A stretch of DNA of 37,062 nucleotides from an uncultured Pelagibacteraceae bacterium (GTDB lineage Bacteria > Pseudomonadota > Alphaproteobacteria > Pelagibacterales > Pelagibacteraceae): assembly GCA_902548045.1 (NCBI GenBank), contig CACCPR010000003.1, forward strand, positions 1 to 37,062, read 5' to 3'. The translations under genes and the position numbers were made by a program. How positions within the stretch are numbered: position 1 is the stretch's first letter; each line of letters begins with the position of its first letter. The notes beneath the pieces are model-generated. The model ran no database searches. It saw only the letters and a list, made by a program, of their open reading frames with translations, and had not been told where the DNA came from. Below, one piece after another: positions 8,191 to 17,766 of the stretch.

Positions 8191-9741
8191 ATGTTAAATA
8201 GAGGATTAGATAAATTAGAACTTTTAAGAATAGTTGATGCGGTGGCAAATGAAAAATCCATCGATAAAGAACTCGTAATAGGTTCTATGGAAAGCGCTAT
8301 ACAAAAAGCTGCTTTAACGAAATTTGGTAATGATAACAATATCGAAGTAATTATCGATAGAGAAAGTGGTGATATCAAAATTCAAAAAGTTTTGGAGATT
8401 GTGGATAGAGTAGAAGACTCAGCAAGAGAAATAACTTTAAAAGAAGCACAAAAATTAAGTTCTTCAAATGATACTTTGAAAGTTGGTGATAAAGTTTTTG
8501 AGGAATTGCCCCAGGTTGATTTTGGAAGAATAGCAGCACAGAGTGCAAAGCAAGTTATTAGCACAAGAGTTAGAGAAGCTGAAAAAAATAGGCAATATGA
8601 AGATTTTATTGATAAGCAAGGTCAAATTCTTAGCGGAATAATTAAAAGACTTGAGTATGGAAATGTAATTGTTGATTTAGGTAAAGCGGAAGGAGTTATT
8701 AAAAAAGACGAACTTATTCCAAGAGAGATTCTTAAAACTGGTGATAGAGTAAAAGCATTTTGTTATGAGGTCCGAAAAGAATTTAAAGGCCATCAAATAT
8801 TTTTATCAAGAGCTCACCCACAATTTTTAGCGAGACTATTTTTTCAAGAAGTCCCAGAAATTTACGAAGGCACAATTGAAATTAAATCAGTAGCAAGAGA
8901 CCCAGGAAGTAGAGCTAAAATTTGTGTTCATTCACAAGATACATCTATCGACCCAGTAGGAGCATGTGTTGGCATGAGAGGAAGCAGAGTTCAAACTATA
9001 GTCAATGAATTGCATGGTGAGAAAATAGATATAATTAAATGGACTGAAGATTTACCTACCTTGATCTCAGAGTCTCTTTCTCCAGCTGAAATACAAAGAG
9101 TTTTAATAGACCAAGAAAATAAAAGAATAGATATAATTTTAACTGAAGAAAATTTAAGCAAAGCCATAGGTCGAAGAGGTCAAAACGTTAGACTGGCATC
9201 TAAATTAACTAATTTTGAGATTGATATTTTAACAGAAAAAGAAGACTCTGAACGAAGACAAGCTGAGTTTAAAGATAGAACTGAAACATTGATCAAAAAT
9301 TTAGAAGTAGATGAAACATTAGGGCAGCTATTGGTATCCGAGGGATTTCCTACAATCGAAGATATTGCCCAATCTTCTCCTGAAAATATTTCAAAAATAG
9401 ATGCAATAGATGAAGAAACTGCAAAAGAATTAATAAATAGATCAAAAGAAACATTAGTTAAAGAAAAAGAAGCTGTTGCGCAAAAATTGAAAGAACTAGG
9501 TGTAGAAGAGTCATTAATCAATTTAAAAGGAATGACACAAGGAATGTTAGTAATCTTAGGACAAAAAGGCATTAAAAAATTAAGTGACTTCGCCGATTTA
9601 TCTTCAGATGAAATCATTGGAGGTTTTGATGAAATAAAAGGAAAAAAAATTAGGATAGAAGGGTATTTAGAGGAGTTCTCTTTGTCTAGAAAAGAGGCTG
9701 ACGAATTGATTATGTCAGCCAGAGAGATTGTGTACAAGTAA
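8191..9741 (+). CDS. nusA: NusA, transcription termination/antitermination factor
   Basis: Binds RNA polymerase and nascent RNA, and affects pausing, termination and antitermination. Domains in order: N-terminal polymerase-binding domain (1-~125, 'LELLRIVDAVANEKSID'), S1 domain (~145-210, 'GNVIVDLGKAEGVI'), two KH domains (~225-360, including 'IGRRGQNVRLASKL'), then two helix-hairpin-helix-like repeats (~375-430 and ~440-516). Length 516 is typical of proteobacterial proteins with both C-terminal repeats. rimP, usually just upstream, is not present. ylxR, often found between nusA and infB, is also absent: infB starts 4 bases after the stop. Confidence 0.97.
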   Translation: MLNRGLDKLELLRIVDAVANEKSIDKELVIGSMESAIQKAALTKFGNDNNIEVIIDRESGDIKIQKVLEIVDRVEDSAREITLKEAQKLSSSNDTLKVGDKVFEELPQVDFGRIAAQSAKQVISTRVREAEKNRQYEDFIDKQGQILSGIIKRLEYGNVIVDLGKAEGVIKKDELIPREILKTGDRVKAFCYEVRKEFKGHQIFLSRAHPQFLARLFFQEVPEIYEGTIEIKSVARDPGSRAKICVHSQDTSIDPVGACVGMRGSRVQTIVNELHGEKIDIIKWTEDLPTLISESLSPAEIQRVLIDQENKRIDIILTEENLSKAIGRRGQNVRLASKLTNFEIDILTEKEDSERRQAEFKDRTETLIKNLEVDETLGQLLVSEGFPTIEDIAQSSPENISKIDAIDEETAKELINRSKETLVKEKEAVAQKLKELGVEESLINLKGMTQGMLVILGQKGIKKLSDFADLSSDEIIGGFDEIKGKKIRIEGYLEEFSLSRKEADELIMSAREIVYK

Positions 9742-9745
9742 TGTT

Positions 9746-11929
9746 ATGGAAAAAGAAAAGAAAAAGAAGACACTCACCATTTCGTCAAATTTAACAAAAA
9801 AAATTGATAAAAGCTTTATAAGCGCTGATGGAAAAAAATCGTTTTTTGTGGAAAAAAAGAAGCCTTTTAAATCAAATAAAGGACCTAGACGAACACAGCC
9901 CCCCGGGCAATTAATTGATCCAGAGTTAAAAAAAAAGAATTTTGCTAGAAAATTCATAGAGCAACAGACTACAAAAGATTTTATTAAAAAAGAAAATAAG
10001 CCAGCTGGTAAAAGCAAACTCAAATTAAAAAGTCCAGTAGACAAAAGAGATTTCAAATTGACCATTTCTAGAGCTCTCAATGTTGAAGAAATTGAAATAA
10101 AACAAAGAAGTTTAGCCTCAGTTAAAAGAGCAAGGTTAAAGGAGAAAAAAATAAAGCCAGAAGGTGAGGAAAAAAAGGAATTTAAGAAAGTAATAAGAGA
10201 TGTAAAAATACCTGAGCAAATTACTATTCAAGAGCTGTCAAATCGAATGGCTGAAAAATCTAGCGATATTATTAAATTCTTATTCAACATGAAGGTAATC
10301 GCAACAATTAATCACAATATAGACAAAGATACAGCAGAGTATATTGTTAAAGAATTTGGACACAAACCAGTTTTGGAAGATGAGCCTTCTTTAAAAATTG
10401 GAAAAGTGAGAGAGAAGTTAGAGGGAGATGTAAAGATCAGGCCACCAGTGGTAACAATAATGGGTCATGTTGATCATGGAAAAACTTCCTTATTAGACTC
10501 TTTAAGAAATTCAAATGTAGTCTCTGGAGAACACGGAGGTATCACTCAACATATTGGAGCTTACCAAGTTACAACTGAAGACAAAAAAATTATAACTTTT
10601 ATTGACACACCAGGTCATGCTGCATTTACTGAAATGAGAGCTCGAGGCTCTAAAATTACCGACATTGTAGTTTTAGTTGTAGCAGCTGACGATGGCATTA
10701 AACCTCAAACCATAGAAGCCATCAAACACGCCAAAGCCGCAAAAGTTCCAATAATAGTTGCAATTAATAAATGTGATTTACCTGAAAAAAATATAAGTAA
10801 AATTAAAAATGAAATGATGCAATATGAGTTAATAGCCGAAGATTTGAGCGGTGATACTTTATTTGTTGAAGTTTCAGCTCTAAAAAAAATAAATTTAGAT
10901 AAACTGAAAGAAAATATTTTATTGCAGTCAGAAATTTTAGATTTAAAAGCATCTTTTTCAGGTCAAGCAAGAGGAATAGTTATTGAGTCTAAAATAGACA
11001 AAGGAAAGGGACCTGTATCTACAATTTTAATAAGTAGTGGTAAACTAAACAAGAGTGACTATTTCGTATGCGGAGATACTTGGGGCAAAATAAGAGCAAT
11101 GATTAATTATGAAGGTAAAAATATTGACGAAGCATTTCCTTCTATGCCAGTTGAAATATTGGGGATGAATAGCTCTGCTTTCGCAGGAGCAGAGTTTTTT
11201 GTGACTAAAAATGAAGAAGAAGCTAGAGAAATGGCAGAGTATAAAAAAGATAATTCAAATAAGAATAAACTATTAGCAAAAGACAAAACAACTCTTTTCG
11301 AGAATGTAAAAGAAAAAGATGAGTTAAACATTATTATTAAATCTGATGTTCAAGGTTCAAGCGAAGCTTTGAAAATGGCAATTAATAAGATTAAACACGA
11401 TGAAGTAGAAGCTAAAATAATTTTGTCTGACATTGGAATGATAAATGAGACAGATGTATCTTTGGCAAAAGCTTCAAACGCTATACTTATTGGCTTTAAC
11501 GTAAAACCAAATAGAGAAGCTAAAAAATTGGCAGAAGAGCAAAAAATAAACATAAAGTATTTCAATATAATTTATGAAGCAATTGAGTACATAGAAAAAT
11601 CTTTATCAGGTTTATTAGAGCCAGATGTTAAAGAGACAGTCCTTGGATCTGCAGAGATACAAAAAATTTTTAAAGTATCTAAAGCCGGAATAATCGCAGG
11701 ATCAAAAGTTATTAATGGTGAAATCAAAAGTAAATCTAAGGCAAGAATTATCAGAGATGGAGTAGTTGTATACACAGGAGAAATTCAAAGTATTTTTAGA
11801 GAAAAAAATCAAGTAAAAGAGGTCGGCACTGGTCTTGAATGTGGAATAAGCATAAAAGATTTTATTGATTTCAAAGAGAAGGACGTCATCGAGTCTTATC
11901 AAGCGGAAGAAATACAGAGGTCTATATAA
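9746..11929 (+). CDS. infB: InfB, translation initiation factor IF-2
   Basis: GTPase that places initiator tRNA on the 30S subunit. The ATG at 9746 is preferred to an in-frame TTG at 9728, which lies inside nusA and precedes the Lys-rich start 'MEKEKKKKTLTIS'. The basic low-complexity N-terminus (~1-150) is followed by an IF2_N-type domain ('ITIQELSNRMAEKSSDIIKF'), the G domain with G1 'GHVDHGKTS' (240-248), G3 'DTPGH' (287-291) and G4 'NKCD' (341-344), then the two beta-barrels and C-terminal domains. It has 727 residues, with a short N-terminal extension compared with many proteobacteria. It overlaps the rbfA start by one base. Confidence 0.97.
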   Translation: MEKEKKKKTLTISSNLTKKIDKSFISADGKKSFFVEKKKPFKSNKGPRRTQPPGQLIDPELKKKNFARKFIEQQTTKDFIKKENKPAGKSKLKLKSPVDKRDFKLTISRALNVEEIEIKQRSLASVKRARLKEKKIKPEGEEKKEFKKVIRDVKIPEQITIQELSNRMAEKSSDIIKFLFNMKVIATINHNIDKDTAEYIVKEFGHKPVLEDEPSLKIGKVREKLEGDVKIRPPVVTIMGHVDHGKTSLLDSLRNSNVVSGEHGGITQHIGAYQVTTEDKKIITFIDTPGHAAFTEMRARGSKITDIVVLVVAADDGIKPQTIEAIKHAKAAKVPIIVAINKCDLPEKNISKIKNEMMQYELIAEDLSGDTLFVEVSALKKINLDKLKENILLQSEILDLKASFSGQARGIVIESKIDKGKGPVSTILISSGKLNKSDYFVCGDTWGKIRAMINYEGKNIDEAFPSMPVEILGMNSSAFAGAEFFVTKNEEEAREMAEYKKDNSNKNKLLAKDKTTLFENVKEKDELNIIIKSDVQGSSEALKMAINKIKHDEVEAKIILSDIGMINETDVSLAKASNAILIGFNVKPNREAKKLAEEQKINIKYFNIIYEAIEYIEKSLSGLLEPDVKETVLGSAEIQKIFKVSKAGIIAGSKVINGEIKSKSKARIIRDGVVVYTGEIQSIFREKNQVKEVGTGLECGISIKDFIDFKEKDVIESYQAEEIQRSI

Positions 11930-12327
11930 TGGGTAATCAATCATCTCAGAGAGCATTCAGCCAAAGACAACTACGAGTTGGCGAATTAGTAAAACAAAAT
12001 TTAGGGGAATTATTTATAAGAAATGAGGCTAAAATACCAAATATCAATTCTAAATTAATTACTGTAACAGAGGTCAGGATGACACCAGACTTAAAAACTG
12101 CAAGAGTTTATGTGATACCTTTAGGAGGAATTGACATGAGAGAAACAGTTAGTGCCTTGACGGAATACTCTCATCTTGTTAGAAGAGCTCTGTCTAAAAG
12201 GTTAGATATTAAGTTTCTTCCTAAACTTACATTTGTAGAAGATAACTCATTTGAATATGCTGAAAAGATTGAAAACATTATTAAAGAAATAAAGAAAAAT
12301 GACACTAAAAAAAAACGATACAATTAA
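11929..12327 (+). CDS. rbfA: RbfA, 30S ribosome-binding factor A
   Basis: Small KH-fold protein that binds the 30S subunit and helps mature the 5' end of 16S rRNA. The 132-residue protein has the conserved start 'SQRQLRVGELVKQNLGELF', the central 'ITVTEVRMTPDLKTARVYV' and the 'RRALSKRLDIKFLPKLTFVED' segment. Its ATG overlaps the infB stop (TAATG). Its 3' end overlaps the rpsO start by 29 bases. truB, which separates rbfA and rpsO in many proteobacteria, is missing here. Confidence 0.95.
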   Translation: MGNQSSQRAFSQRQLRVGELVKQNLGELFIRNEAKIPNINSKLITVTEVRMTPDLKTARVYVIPLGGIDMRETVSALTEYSHLVRRALSKRLDIKFLPKLTFVEDNSFEYAEKIENIIKEIKKNDTKKKRYN

Positions 12328-12559
12328 ATCACTCGCTATTCATAAAAAAGATGTTGGTTCAACAGAAATTCAAATTGGACTCTTGACTGATAAAATATTC
12401 AAACTTTCTGAGCATTTTAAAAAAGCCAAAAAAGACAAACACTCTTCAGTAGGATTAACTAAATCTGTTAATAAAAGAAAGAAATTACTTACTTATCTTA
12501 AAAAGAAAAACCCAACTTCATATCAAAAAGTTATAAAACAATTAAATTTAAGGAAATAA
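12299..12559 (+). CDS. rpsO: RpsO, 30S ribosomal protein S15
   Basis: Primary 16S rRNA binding protein of the 30S platform. The 86-residue sequence has the S15 signature: '[16 protein letters not shown]', then '[18 protein letters not shown]' and a C-terminal '[20 protein letters not shown]'. The first ATG lies 29 bases inside rbfA; its N-terminus is close to the usual length, so this start is reasonable. The stop overlaps the pnp start by one base. Confidence 0.95.
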   Translation: MTLKKNDTIKSLAIHKKDVGSTEIQIGLLTDKIFKLSEHFKKAKKDKHSSVGLTKSVNKRKKLLTYLKKKNPTSYQKVIKQLNLRK

Positions 12560-14631
12560 TGTTTAAAATAAATAAAGAAGAAATAGAAATAAACGGAAAA
12601 AAGATAACTTTAGAAACCGGCAAAATCGCTCGCCAAGCTGATGGAGCAATTATAGCAACTTGTGGTGAAACAGTTGTTATCGCTACTGTAGTAGGCGCTA
12701 AAAAAGTTAATGAAGATCAAGATTACTTTCCTTTGTCAGTTAATTATCAAGAAAAATATTACGCTGCAGGTAAGATTCCTGGAGGCTATTTCAAAAGAGA
12801 AGCAAGACCTACAGAAGCCGAAACACTAATTTCAAGATTAATAGACAGACCGATAAGACCATTATTTCCCTCAAGTTTTTTGAATGAAGTGCAAATATTA
12901 CCTACAGTTTTATCTTATGACGGAGAAAACCAACCCGACATTCTTTCTATAATAGCTTCTTCAGCAGCTTTAGCCATATCAGGACTTCCATTTCAAGGCC
13001 CTATAGCAGCAAGTAGAGTTGGTTATAAAGATAAAAAATATTTGTTGAATCCATCTCCAGCAGAATTAAAAGAGTCAGAATTAGATTTAGTAGTAGCTGG
13101 AACTAAAGATGCTGTCTTAATGGTAGAGTCCGAAACTTCAGGTTTGTCTGAGAAAATAATGTTGGATGCTGTTAAATTTGGACATGAAAGTTTTGTTTCA
13201 ATAATTAAAGCAATAGAGTCTTTAGCTAAAAAAGTAGGCAAAACTAAATGGGAAGTAGAAGAAGTAGATCATATAGATCTTAAAAAGAAAATATCAAGCG
13301 CTTTTGAAAATGATTTAAGAAAAGCATTTAAAGAAATAGACAAAAAGAAAAGATCAACAACAATCTCAGAAATAGATGCAAAATGTAAAGAGATGTTTGT
13401 GGAAGATACAGGTGTCACAGAAAATCAAGTTATGGCTCAATTAAAGTCACTTGAAAAAGACATTGTTAGAACTGCAATTTTAAAAGACAAAAAAAGAATT
13501 GATGGAAGAGGTCTAGCAGATGTAAGACCAATTAAATGTGAAGTAGGAGTTTTGCCTAGAACACATGGCTCAGCTTTATTTACCAGAGGTGAAACCCAGG
13601 CTCTTGTGGTAACAACTCTAGGAATGTCAGATGATGAACAAAGATTAGAAAGCCTCGATGGTATGCAAAGATCAAATTTTATGCTTCATTACAATTTTCC
13701 TCCATTTTCTGTAGGAGAGTGCGGAAGAATAGGAACTGGAAGAAGAGAGATTGGCCATGGTAAATTGGCATGGAGGGCGATAAATTCATCATTACCAAAA
13801 AAAGAGAACTTTCCTTACACTCTACGAGTTGTGTCAGAAATAACTGAGTCAAACGGATCATCGTCTATGGCTACAGTTTGTGGAACATCTTTATCCTTAA
13901 TGGACGCTGGAGTTCCTATAAAAGAACCAGTGGCTGGGATCGCAATGGGATTAATTAAAGAAGGAAATAATTTTTCCGTTTTATCTGATATTTTAGGTGA
14001 TGAAGACCACTTGGGTGATATGGATTTTAAAGTTGCTGGGACTAAAGATGGTATTACATCTCTTCAAATGGATATTAAAATTACTGGTATAACATTTGAA
14101 ATAATGGAACAAGCTTTGAAACAAGCTAAATCCGGTAGAGAAGAGATTCTAGAGGAAATGAGTAAAGCTTTAAAAACTTCAAGGAAAGAATTTTCGAAAC
14201 ATACTCCAAAAATGGAAACTTTGAGGGTTGATAAAAAGGATATAGCTACAGTAATAGGAAAAGGCGGTGCAACTATTAGAGAAATTGTGGAAACTTCAGG
14301 CGCGAAAGTTGATGTAAAAGATACTGGTGAAGTAACAGTTGCAGCTCCTGATGAAGAGTCTAGAAATAAAGCTATTGAGTTTATTAAAAATCTTGTAGCT
14401 AAACCAGAAATGGGAAAAATTTATAAAGGAAAAGTTGTAAAAATTATGGAGTTCGGAGCATTTGTAAACTTTTTAGGAAAGCAAGACGGTTTAGTTCATA
14501 TTTCTGAACTAGCTGCAAAAAGAGTCGCAAAAGTTGGAGATGTTGTTAAAGAAGGCGATGAAGTATCTGTTAAAGTAGTAGGGTTCGATAGAGGAAAAGT
14601 GAAGCTTTCAATTAAACAAGCAGTAGCTTAA
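12559..14631 (+). CDS. pnp: Pnp, polyribonucleotide nucleotidyltransferase
   Basis: Phosphorolytic 3'-to-5' exoribonuclease of RNA turnover. Two RNase PH domains are separated by a helical domain; the second carries '[15 protein letters not shown]' and the '[19 protein letters not shown]' active-site region. They are followed by a KH domain ('[12 protein letters not shown]', 565-576) and an S1 domain (~617-690). Length 690 is usual. It is the last gene of the nusA run and is followed by a palindromic terminator lying within the end of the convergent gene. In E. coli pnp is autoregulated through its leader; here the rpsO overlap leaves no separate leader. Confidence 0.97.
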   Translation: MFKINKEEIEINGKKITLETGKIARQADGAIIATCGETVVIATVVGAKKVNEDQDYFPLSVNYQEKYYAAGKIPGGYFKREARPTEAETLISRLIDRPIRPLFPSSFLNEVQILPTVLSYDGENQPDILSIIASSAALAISGLPFQGPIAASRVGYKDKKYLLNPSPAELKESELDLVVAGTKDAVLMVESETSGLSEKIMLDAVKFGHESFVSIIKAIESLAKKVGKTKWEVEEVDHIDLKKKISSAFENDLRKAFKEIDKKKRSTTISEIDAKCKEMFVEDTGVTENQVMAQLKSLEKDIVRTAILKDKKRIDGRGLADVRPIKCEVGVLPRTHGSALFTRGETQALVVTTLGMSDDEQRLESLDGMQRSNFMLHYNFPPFSVGECGRIGTGRREIGHGKLAWRAINSSLPKKENFPYTLRVVSEITESNGSSSMATVCGTSLSLMDAGVPIKEPVAGIAMGLIKEGNNFSVLSDILGDEDHLGDMDFKVAGTKDGITSLQMDIKITGITFEIMEQALKQAKSGREEILEEMSKALKTSRKEFSKHTPKMETLRVDKKDIATVIGKGGATIREIVETSGAKVDVKDTGEVTVAAPDEESRNKAIEFIKNLVAKPEMGKIYKGKVVKIMEFGAFVNFLGKQDGLVHISELAAKRVAKVGDVVKEGDEVSVKVVGFDRGKVKLSIKQAVA

Positions 14632-14633
14632 AC

Positions 14634-15149
14634 TTAAATTTTATACTCAAAATTTTGAGTTTTTTTATTTACCTGTAATTCTATAGCACCATTACGTAAA
14701 TGAAATTTTCTTGCCATATCAGTAAGTGGAGATAAAGTAATTAATCTATTTAAATGATTAGATTTTTTAATTTTTTTAAAAACTTCTTTTACAATTAATT
14801 TACCGCCACCTTTTTTTTTAGACCAAACTGTATATGCAATAGCTATCTTTCCTACATTCTGATCTCTTAGTGCACTTTGTAAATAAGCATCTTTAGTCAT
14901 CAAATCTAATTCTTCTACAGTTTTTGGAATTTCATTAGTAAAACCAAAACACATAATTGCACAAATTTCCCCTTGATATTTAACTCCAAATATTTTTCGC
15001 CCATATTTAGTTCTAAAAGCTATATCTAGCTCAGGTCTAACTGGATCTTCACTTACATTGCAAGAGCTTAATTCAACTAATTCAGCTCCTTTAATCCAAT
15101 CAAAAAAATTTTCTATTTTTTTTTTTACTTTTTCATTTAAATTTTTCAT
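14634..15149 (-). CDS. GNAT-like acetyltransferase-fold protein, unknown substrate
   Basis: A 171-residue protein with no specific family that I can name firmly. The middle 'GEICAIMCFGF' and 'AIAYTVWSKKKGGGKLIVKEV' followed by 'ITLSPLTDMARKFHLRNGAIELQ' resemble GNAT-fold proteins that I associate with marine bacteria and their phages; the classical Q/RxxGxG/A acetyl-CoA loop is replaced by 'KKKGGGKL'. No signal peptide or membrane segment. It is convergent with pnp (2 bases apart) and lies 49 bases downstream of fabI on the same strand. A TATAAT-like hexamer (complement of 15165-15170) precedes its ATG. Function is unknown. Confidence 0.6.
   Translation of the reverse strand: MKNLNEKVKKKIENFFDWIKGAELVELSSCNVSEDPVRPELDIAFRTKYGRKIFGVKYQGEICAIMCFGFTNEIPKTVEELDLMTKDAYLQSALRDQNVGKIAIAYTVWSKKKGGGKLIVKEVFKKIKKSNHLNRLITLSPLTDMARKFHLRNGAIELQVNKKTQNFEYKI
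14645..14666 (+). terminator. Terminator of the nusA-pnp operon, inside a convergent gene
   Basis: ACTCAAAATTTTGAGT (14645-14660) is a perfect 16-base palindrome followed by T residues to 14666. It starts 14 bases after the pnp stop and lies in the last codons of the reverse-strand GNAT-like gene. The stem has few G-C pairs, so strength is uncertain. Confidence 0.6.
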
Positions 15150-15198
15150 ATTTAATTATGTGTTATTATAATATTTTAAGGTATGCTTTATTTGCAGC

Positions 15199-15984
15199 TC
15201 AGGATATATTTTTTGGATTAGGCATTCCAACCTTATTATAACCAGCATCTACGTAGTGAATTTCTCCAGTTACTCCAGCCGCTAAATCACTTATTAAATA
15301 TAATGCAGAATTTCCAACATCTTTAATATCTACATTTCTTTTTAAAAAGGAGTGATCTTCATTCCATTTATATAAAAATTTTGCATCACCTATAGCTGAA
15401 GCTGCAAGTGTTTTAATAGGACCAGCGCTTATTGCATTAACTCGAATTTTTTTTGAACCAAGATCTCTTGCTAAATATTTAACACTAGCTTCTAGAGCTG
15501 ATTTACAAACACCCATTACATTGTAATTTGGTATAGCTTTTGATGACTCATATGTTAAAGTAAGCATACTTCCATTATCTTTCATTATTTTCGAGGCTTC
15601 TTTTGCTACCTCAGTAAAAGAAAAACACGAAATTAACATACTTTTTAAGAAATTCTCCCTTGATGTATTTAAATACTCTCCCGACAATTCTGATTTATCC
15701 GAAAAGGCAATAGCATGAACAACAAAATCTATTTGTCCCCATTTTGCTTTAATGCTCTCAAAAAGTTTAATTATTTCCTCTTTCTTTTCTACATCACAAC
15801 TAATTGTAAAATCTGAATTTAATGATTTTGCTAACGGTATTACTCTTTTTTTAAGTGCATCCCCAAGATACGTGAAAGCTAATTCAGCTCCTGCCTCAGC
15901 TAATTTTTGAGATATTCCCCATGCGATAGATCTCTCATTGGCAACACCCATAATTAATCCTTTTTTACCTTTAACTAAAGCCAT
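15199..15984 (-). CDS. fabI: FabI, enoyl-ACP reductase (NADH)
   Basis: Catalyses the last reductive step of each fatty acid elongation cycle. It is an SDR-fold protein of 261 residues with the FabI-type nucleotide loop 'GVANERSIAWGI' (13-24), the active-site Tyr145 ('LTYESSKA') and the Tyr154-x6-Lys161 pair ('NYNVMGVCKSALEAS'), the spacing expected of FabI. It is the last gene of the fabA-fabB-fabI run, immediately following fabB with no gap. Confidence 0.96.
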   Translation of the reverse strand: MALVKGKKGLIMGVANERSIAWGISQKLAEAGAELAFTYLGDALKKRVIPLAKSLNSDFTISCDVEKKEEIIKLFESIKAKWGQIDFVVHAIAFSDKSELSGEYLNTSRENFLKSMLISCFSFTEVAKEASKIMKDNGSMLTLTYESSKAIPNYNVMGVCKSALEASVKYLARDLGSKKIRVNAISAGPIKTLAASAIGDAKFLYKWNEDHSFLKRNVDIKDVGNSALYLISDLAAGVTGEIHYVDAGYNKVGMPNPKNIS

Positions 15985-17196
15985 TTATACCTTTTCAAAA
16001 ATTAAAGTTGCGTTTGTGCCACCAAATCCAAAACTGTTAGACATAACAGCATTTAAATTTACGTCTTTTTCAGTTTTAATAACTATCGGAAATTTTTTAG
16101 CCTCTTCATCCATTTCACTTATATTTGCAGACCCTGTTATAAAATTATTTTTCATCATTATCAAACAATAGATAGCTTCGTGAACTGAAGCAGCACCTAA
16201 AGGGTGTCCAGATAATGATTTTGTTGAGCTTATTTTAGGAATTTTATCTTTGAATGTTTCACTTATGGCTTTTAACTCAGTTATATCTCCAACTGGAGTA
16301 GAAGTTCCATGGGTGTTAATATAATCTAATTTATTTTTTGAAGTCTTTAATGCCATTTGCATACATCTTACAGCTCCCTCGCCTGAAGGAGCTACCATGT
16401 CATAACCATCTGAAGTTGCTCCGTAACCGGTTATTTCCCCATAAATTTTTGCTCCCCTAGCTTTTGCATGTTCAAATTCCTCAAGCACTAAAACACCACC
16501 TCCACCAGCAATTACGAATCCATCTCTAGTTTTATCGTAGGCCCTAGATGCTTTCTGAGGAGTATCATTGTATTTTGAAGACAAAGCTGTCATTGCATCG
16601 AACATAGCCGTCATTGCCCAATGAATTTCTTCACTTCCTCCTGCAAACATAATTTTTTGTTTACCTGATTGTATCAGCTCAACTGCATTTCCAATACAAT
16701 GTCCGCTAGTAGCACAAGCAGAACTCATAGTATAATTTACGCCTTTAATTTTAAATGGAACTGCTAATGTAGCAGACGCAGTGCTAGCCATCGTACGAGG
16801 CACAATAAATGGACCCATTAATTTTGGAGTTTTTGCTCTAGTTTTGTCTGCAGCCAAAATTACATTTTCTATTGATGGTCCTCCTGACCCCATCACAATG
16901 CCTGTAAGATTATTGCTTATTTCCTTTTCTTCCAACCCCGAATCTTTAACTGCTTCTTTCATAGCAATAAAATTGTAAGCTGATCCAGAACCCATAAACC
17001 TAATAGTCTTTCTATCAACATGATCTTTAAGCTCAATATTTGGCTTACCATGTATATGACTTTTTAAATTGTGTTCTTTATATTCTTCACAAAAAGATAT
17101 TCCTGATTTTGAATGCAAAAGAGATTGTTGAACTTCTTCTTGATTGTTTCCAAGACAAGATACTATTCCTATACCGGTTACTACAACTCTTTTCAT
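15985..17196 (-). CDS. fabB: FabB, 3-oxoacyl-ACP synthase I
   Basis: Condensing enzyme required to elongate the cis-unsaturated intermediate made by FabA. The 403-residue thiolase-fold protein has the Cys-His-His triad: Cys161 ('[12 protein letters not shown]'), His296 ('[11 protein letters not shown]') and His331 ('[10 protein letters not shown]'). The C-terminal '[15 protein letters not shown]' glycine-rich motif is intact. Assignment as FabB rather than FabF rests on the overall sequence and on linkage with fabA. The start overlaps the fabA stop by four bases (ATGA). Confidence 0.95.
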   Translation of the reverse strand: MKRVVVTGIGIVSCLGNNQEEVQQSLLHSKSGISFCEEYKEHNLKSHIHGKPNIELKDHVDRKTIRFMGSGSAYNFIAMKEAVKDSGLEEKEISNNLTGIVMGSGGPSIENVILAADKTRAKTPKLMGPFIVPRTMASTASATLAVPFKIKGVNYTMSSACATSGHCIGNAVELIQSGKQKIMFAGGSEEIHWAMTAMFDAMTALSSKYNDTPQKASRAYDKTRDGFVIAGGGGVLVLEEFEHAKARGAKIYGEITGYGATSDGYDMVAPSGEGAVRCMQMALKTSKNKLDYINTHGTSTPVGDITELKAISETFKDKIPKISSTKSLSGHPLGAASVHEAIYCLIMMKNNFITGSANISEMDEEAKKFPIVIKTEKDVNLNAVMSNSFGFGGTNATLIFEKV

Positions 17197-17696
17197 GATT
17201 TAAATAACCCCACTTTTAAATTTTCTGCAGAATAAATTTTTTTTCCATCAGCATTTAGTATACCATTAGCTAGCCCTACTACAGCACCTTCTTTTTTCAA
17301 AACTCTTTTCATATTAATTTCGTATGTAGCCATTTTTACTTTTTTTAGAACTTCGCCTGTAAATTTAACATTATTTACTCCTAGAGCCCTCCCTTTTCCA
17401 GGCTCTCCTATCCATCCCAAATAAAAACCTACTAATTGCCACATAGCATCTAAACCTAAACATCCAGGCATTACAGGATCGTTTCGGAAATGACAATTGA
17501 AGAACCATAAATTATCCTTAATATCCAGCTCAGCTTTTATAAAACCTTTTTTAAATTCACCTTCGTCTTTTTTAATTATGGTAATTCTATCAAACATTAA
17601 CATTGGTGGCAGAGGAAGTTTTGCATTTCCTTCTCCGAATAGGTCTCCCTTTCCACATGCAATCAGTTCATCATAGTTGTAACTATTTTTTTGCAT
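17193..17696 (-). CDS. fabA: FabA, 3-hydroxydecanoyl-ACP dehydratase/isomerase
   Basis: Dehydrates beta-hydroxyacyl-ACP and isomerises trans-2- to cis-3-decenoyl-ACP, the branch point to unsaturated fatty acids. The hot-dog-fold protein of 167 residues has catalytic His69 ('[17 protein letters not shown]') and Asp83, matching the E. coli pair at positions 70 and 84. It heads the fabA-fabB-fabI operon and is transcribed away from irr across a 70-base gap, an arrangement that I know from other alphaproteobacteria. Confidence 0.96.
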   Translation of the reverse strand: MQKNSYNYDELIACGKGDLFGEGNAKLPLPPMLMFDRITIIKKDEGEFKKGFIKAELDIKDNLWFFNCHFRNDPVMPGCLGLDAMWQLVGFYLGWIGEPGKGRALGVNNVKFTGEVLKKVKMATYEINMKRVLKKEGAVVGLANGILNADGKKIYSAENLKVGLFKS

Positions 17697-17766
17697 AAAT
17701 TTAGTTAATAGTTTTTACTTGATTTACACAGAATTTAATATACATAATTATAAATTATATTAATAA
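17697..17766. promoter_or_regulatory. Divergent fabA / irr control region
   Basis: This 70-base gap must hold promoters for both operons. For irr, TTGATT (17719-17724) and CATAAT (17743-17748) with 18-base spacing are a plausible pair. An inverted repeat ATAATT-ATA-AATTAT (17744-17758) overlaps the -10 box, but it is purely A/T and may be chance. No good match to the Irr box seen before katG was found here. Confidence 0.35.

Noticed and set aside
9180..9737. Long open frame opposite the 3' part of nusA (about 185 codons)
   Set aside because: The opposite frame is an antisense shadow of the nusA C-terminal repeats: Ser/Phe-rich, no family resemblance, and nusA is certain.
17744..17758. ATAATT-ATA-AATTAT inverted repeat in the fabA-irr gap as an Irr autoregulation site
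   Set aside because: It is made only of A and T, lacks the TTTAGAA/TTCTAAA core and is easily produced by chance in such AT-rich DNA. Noted under the control region only.
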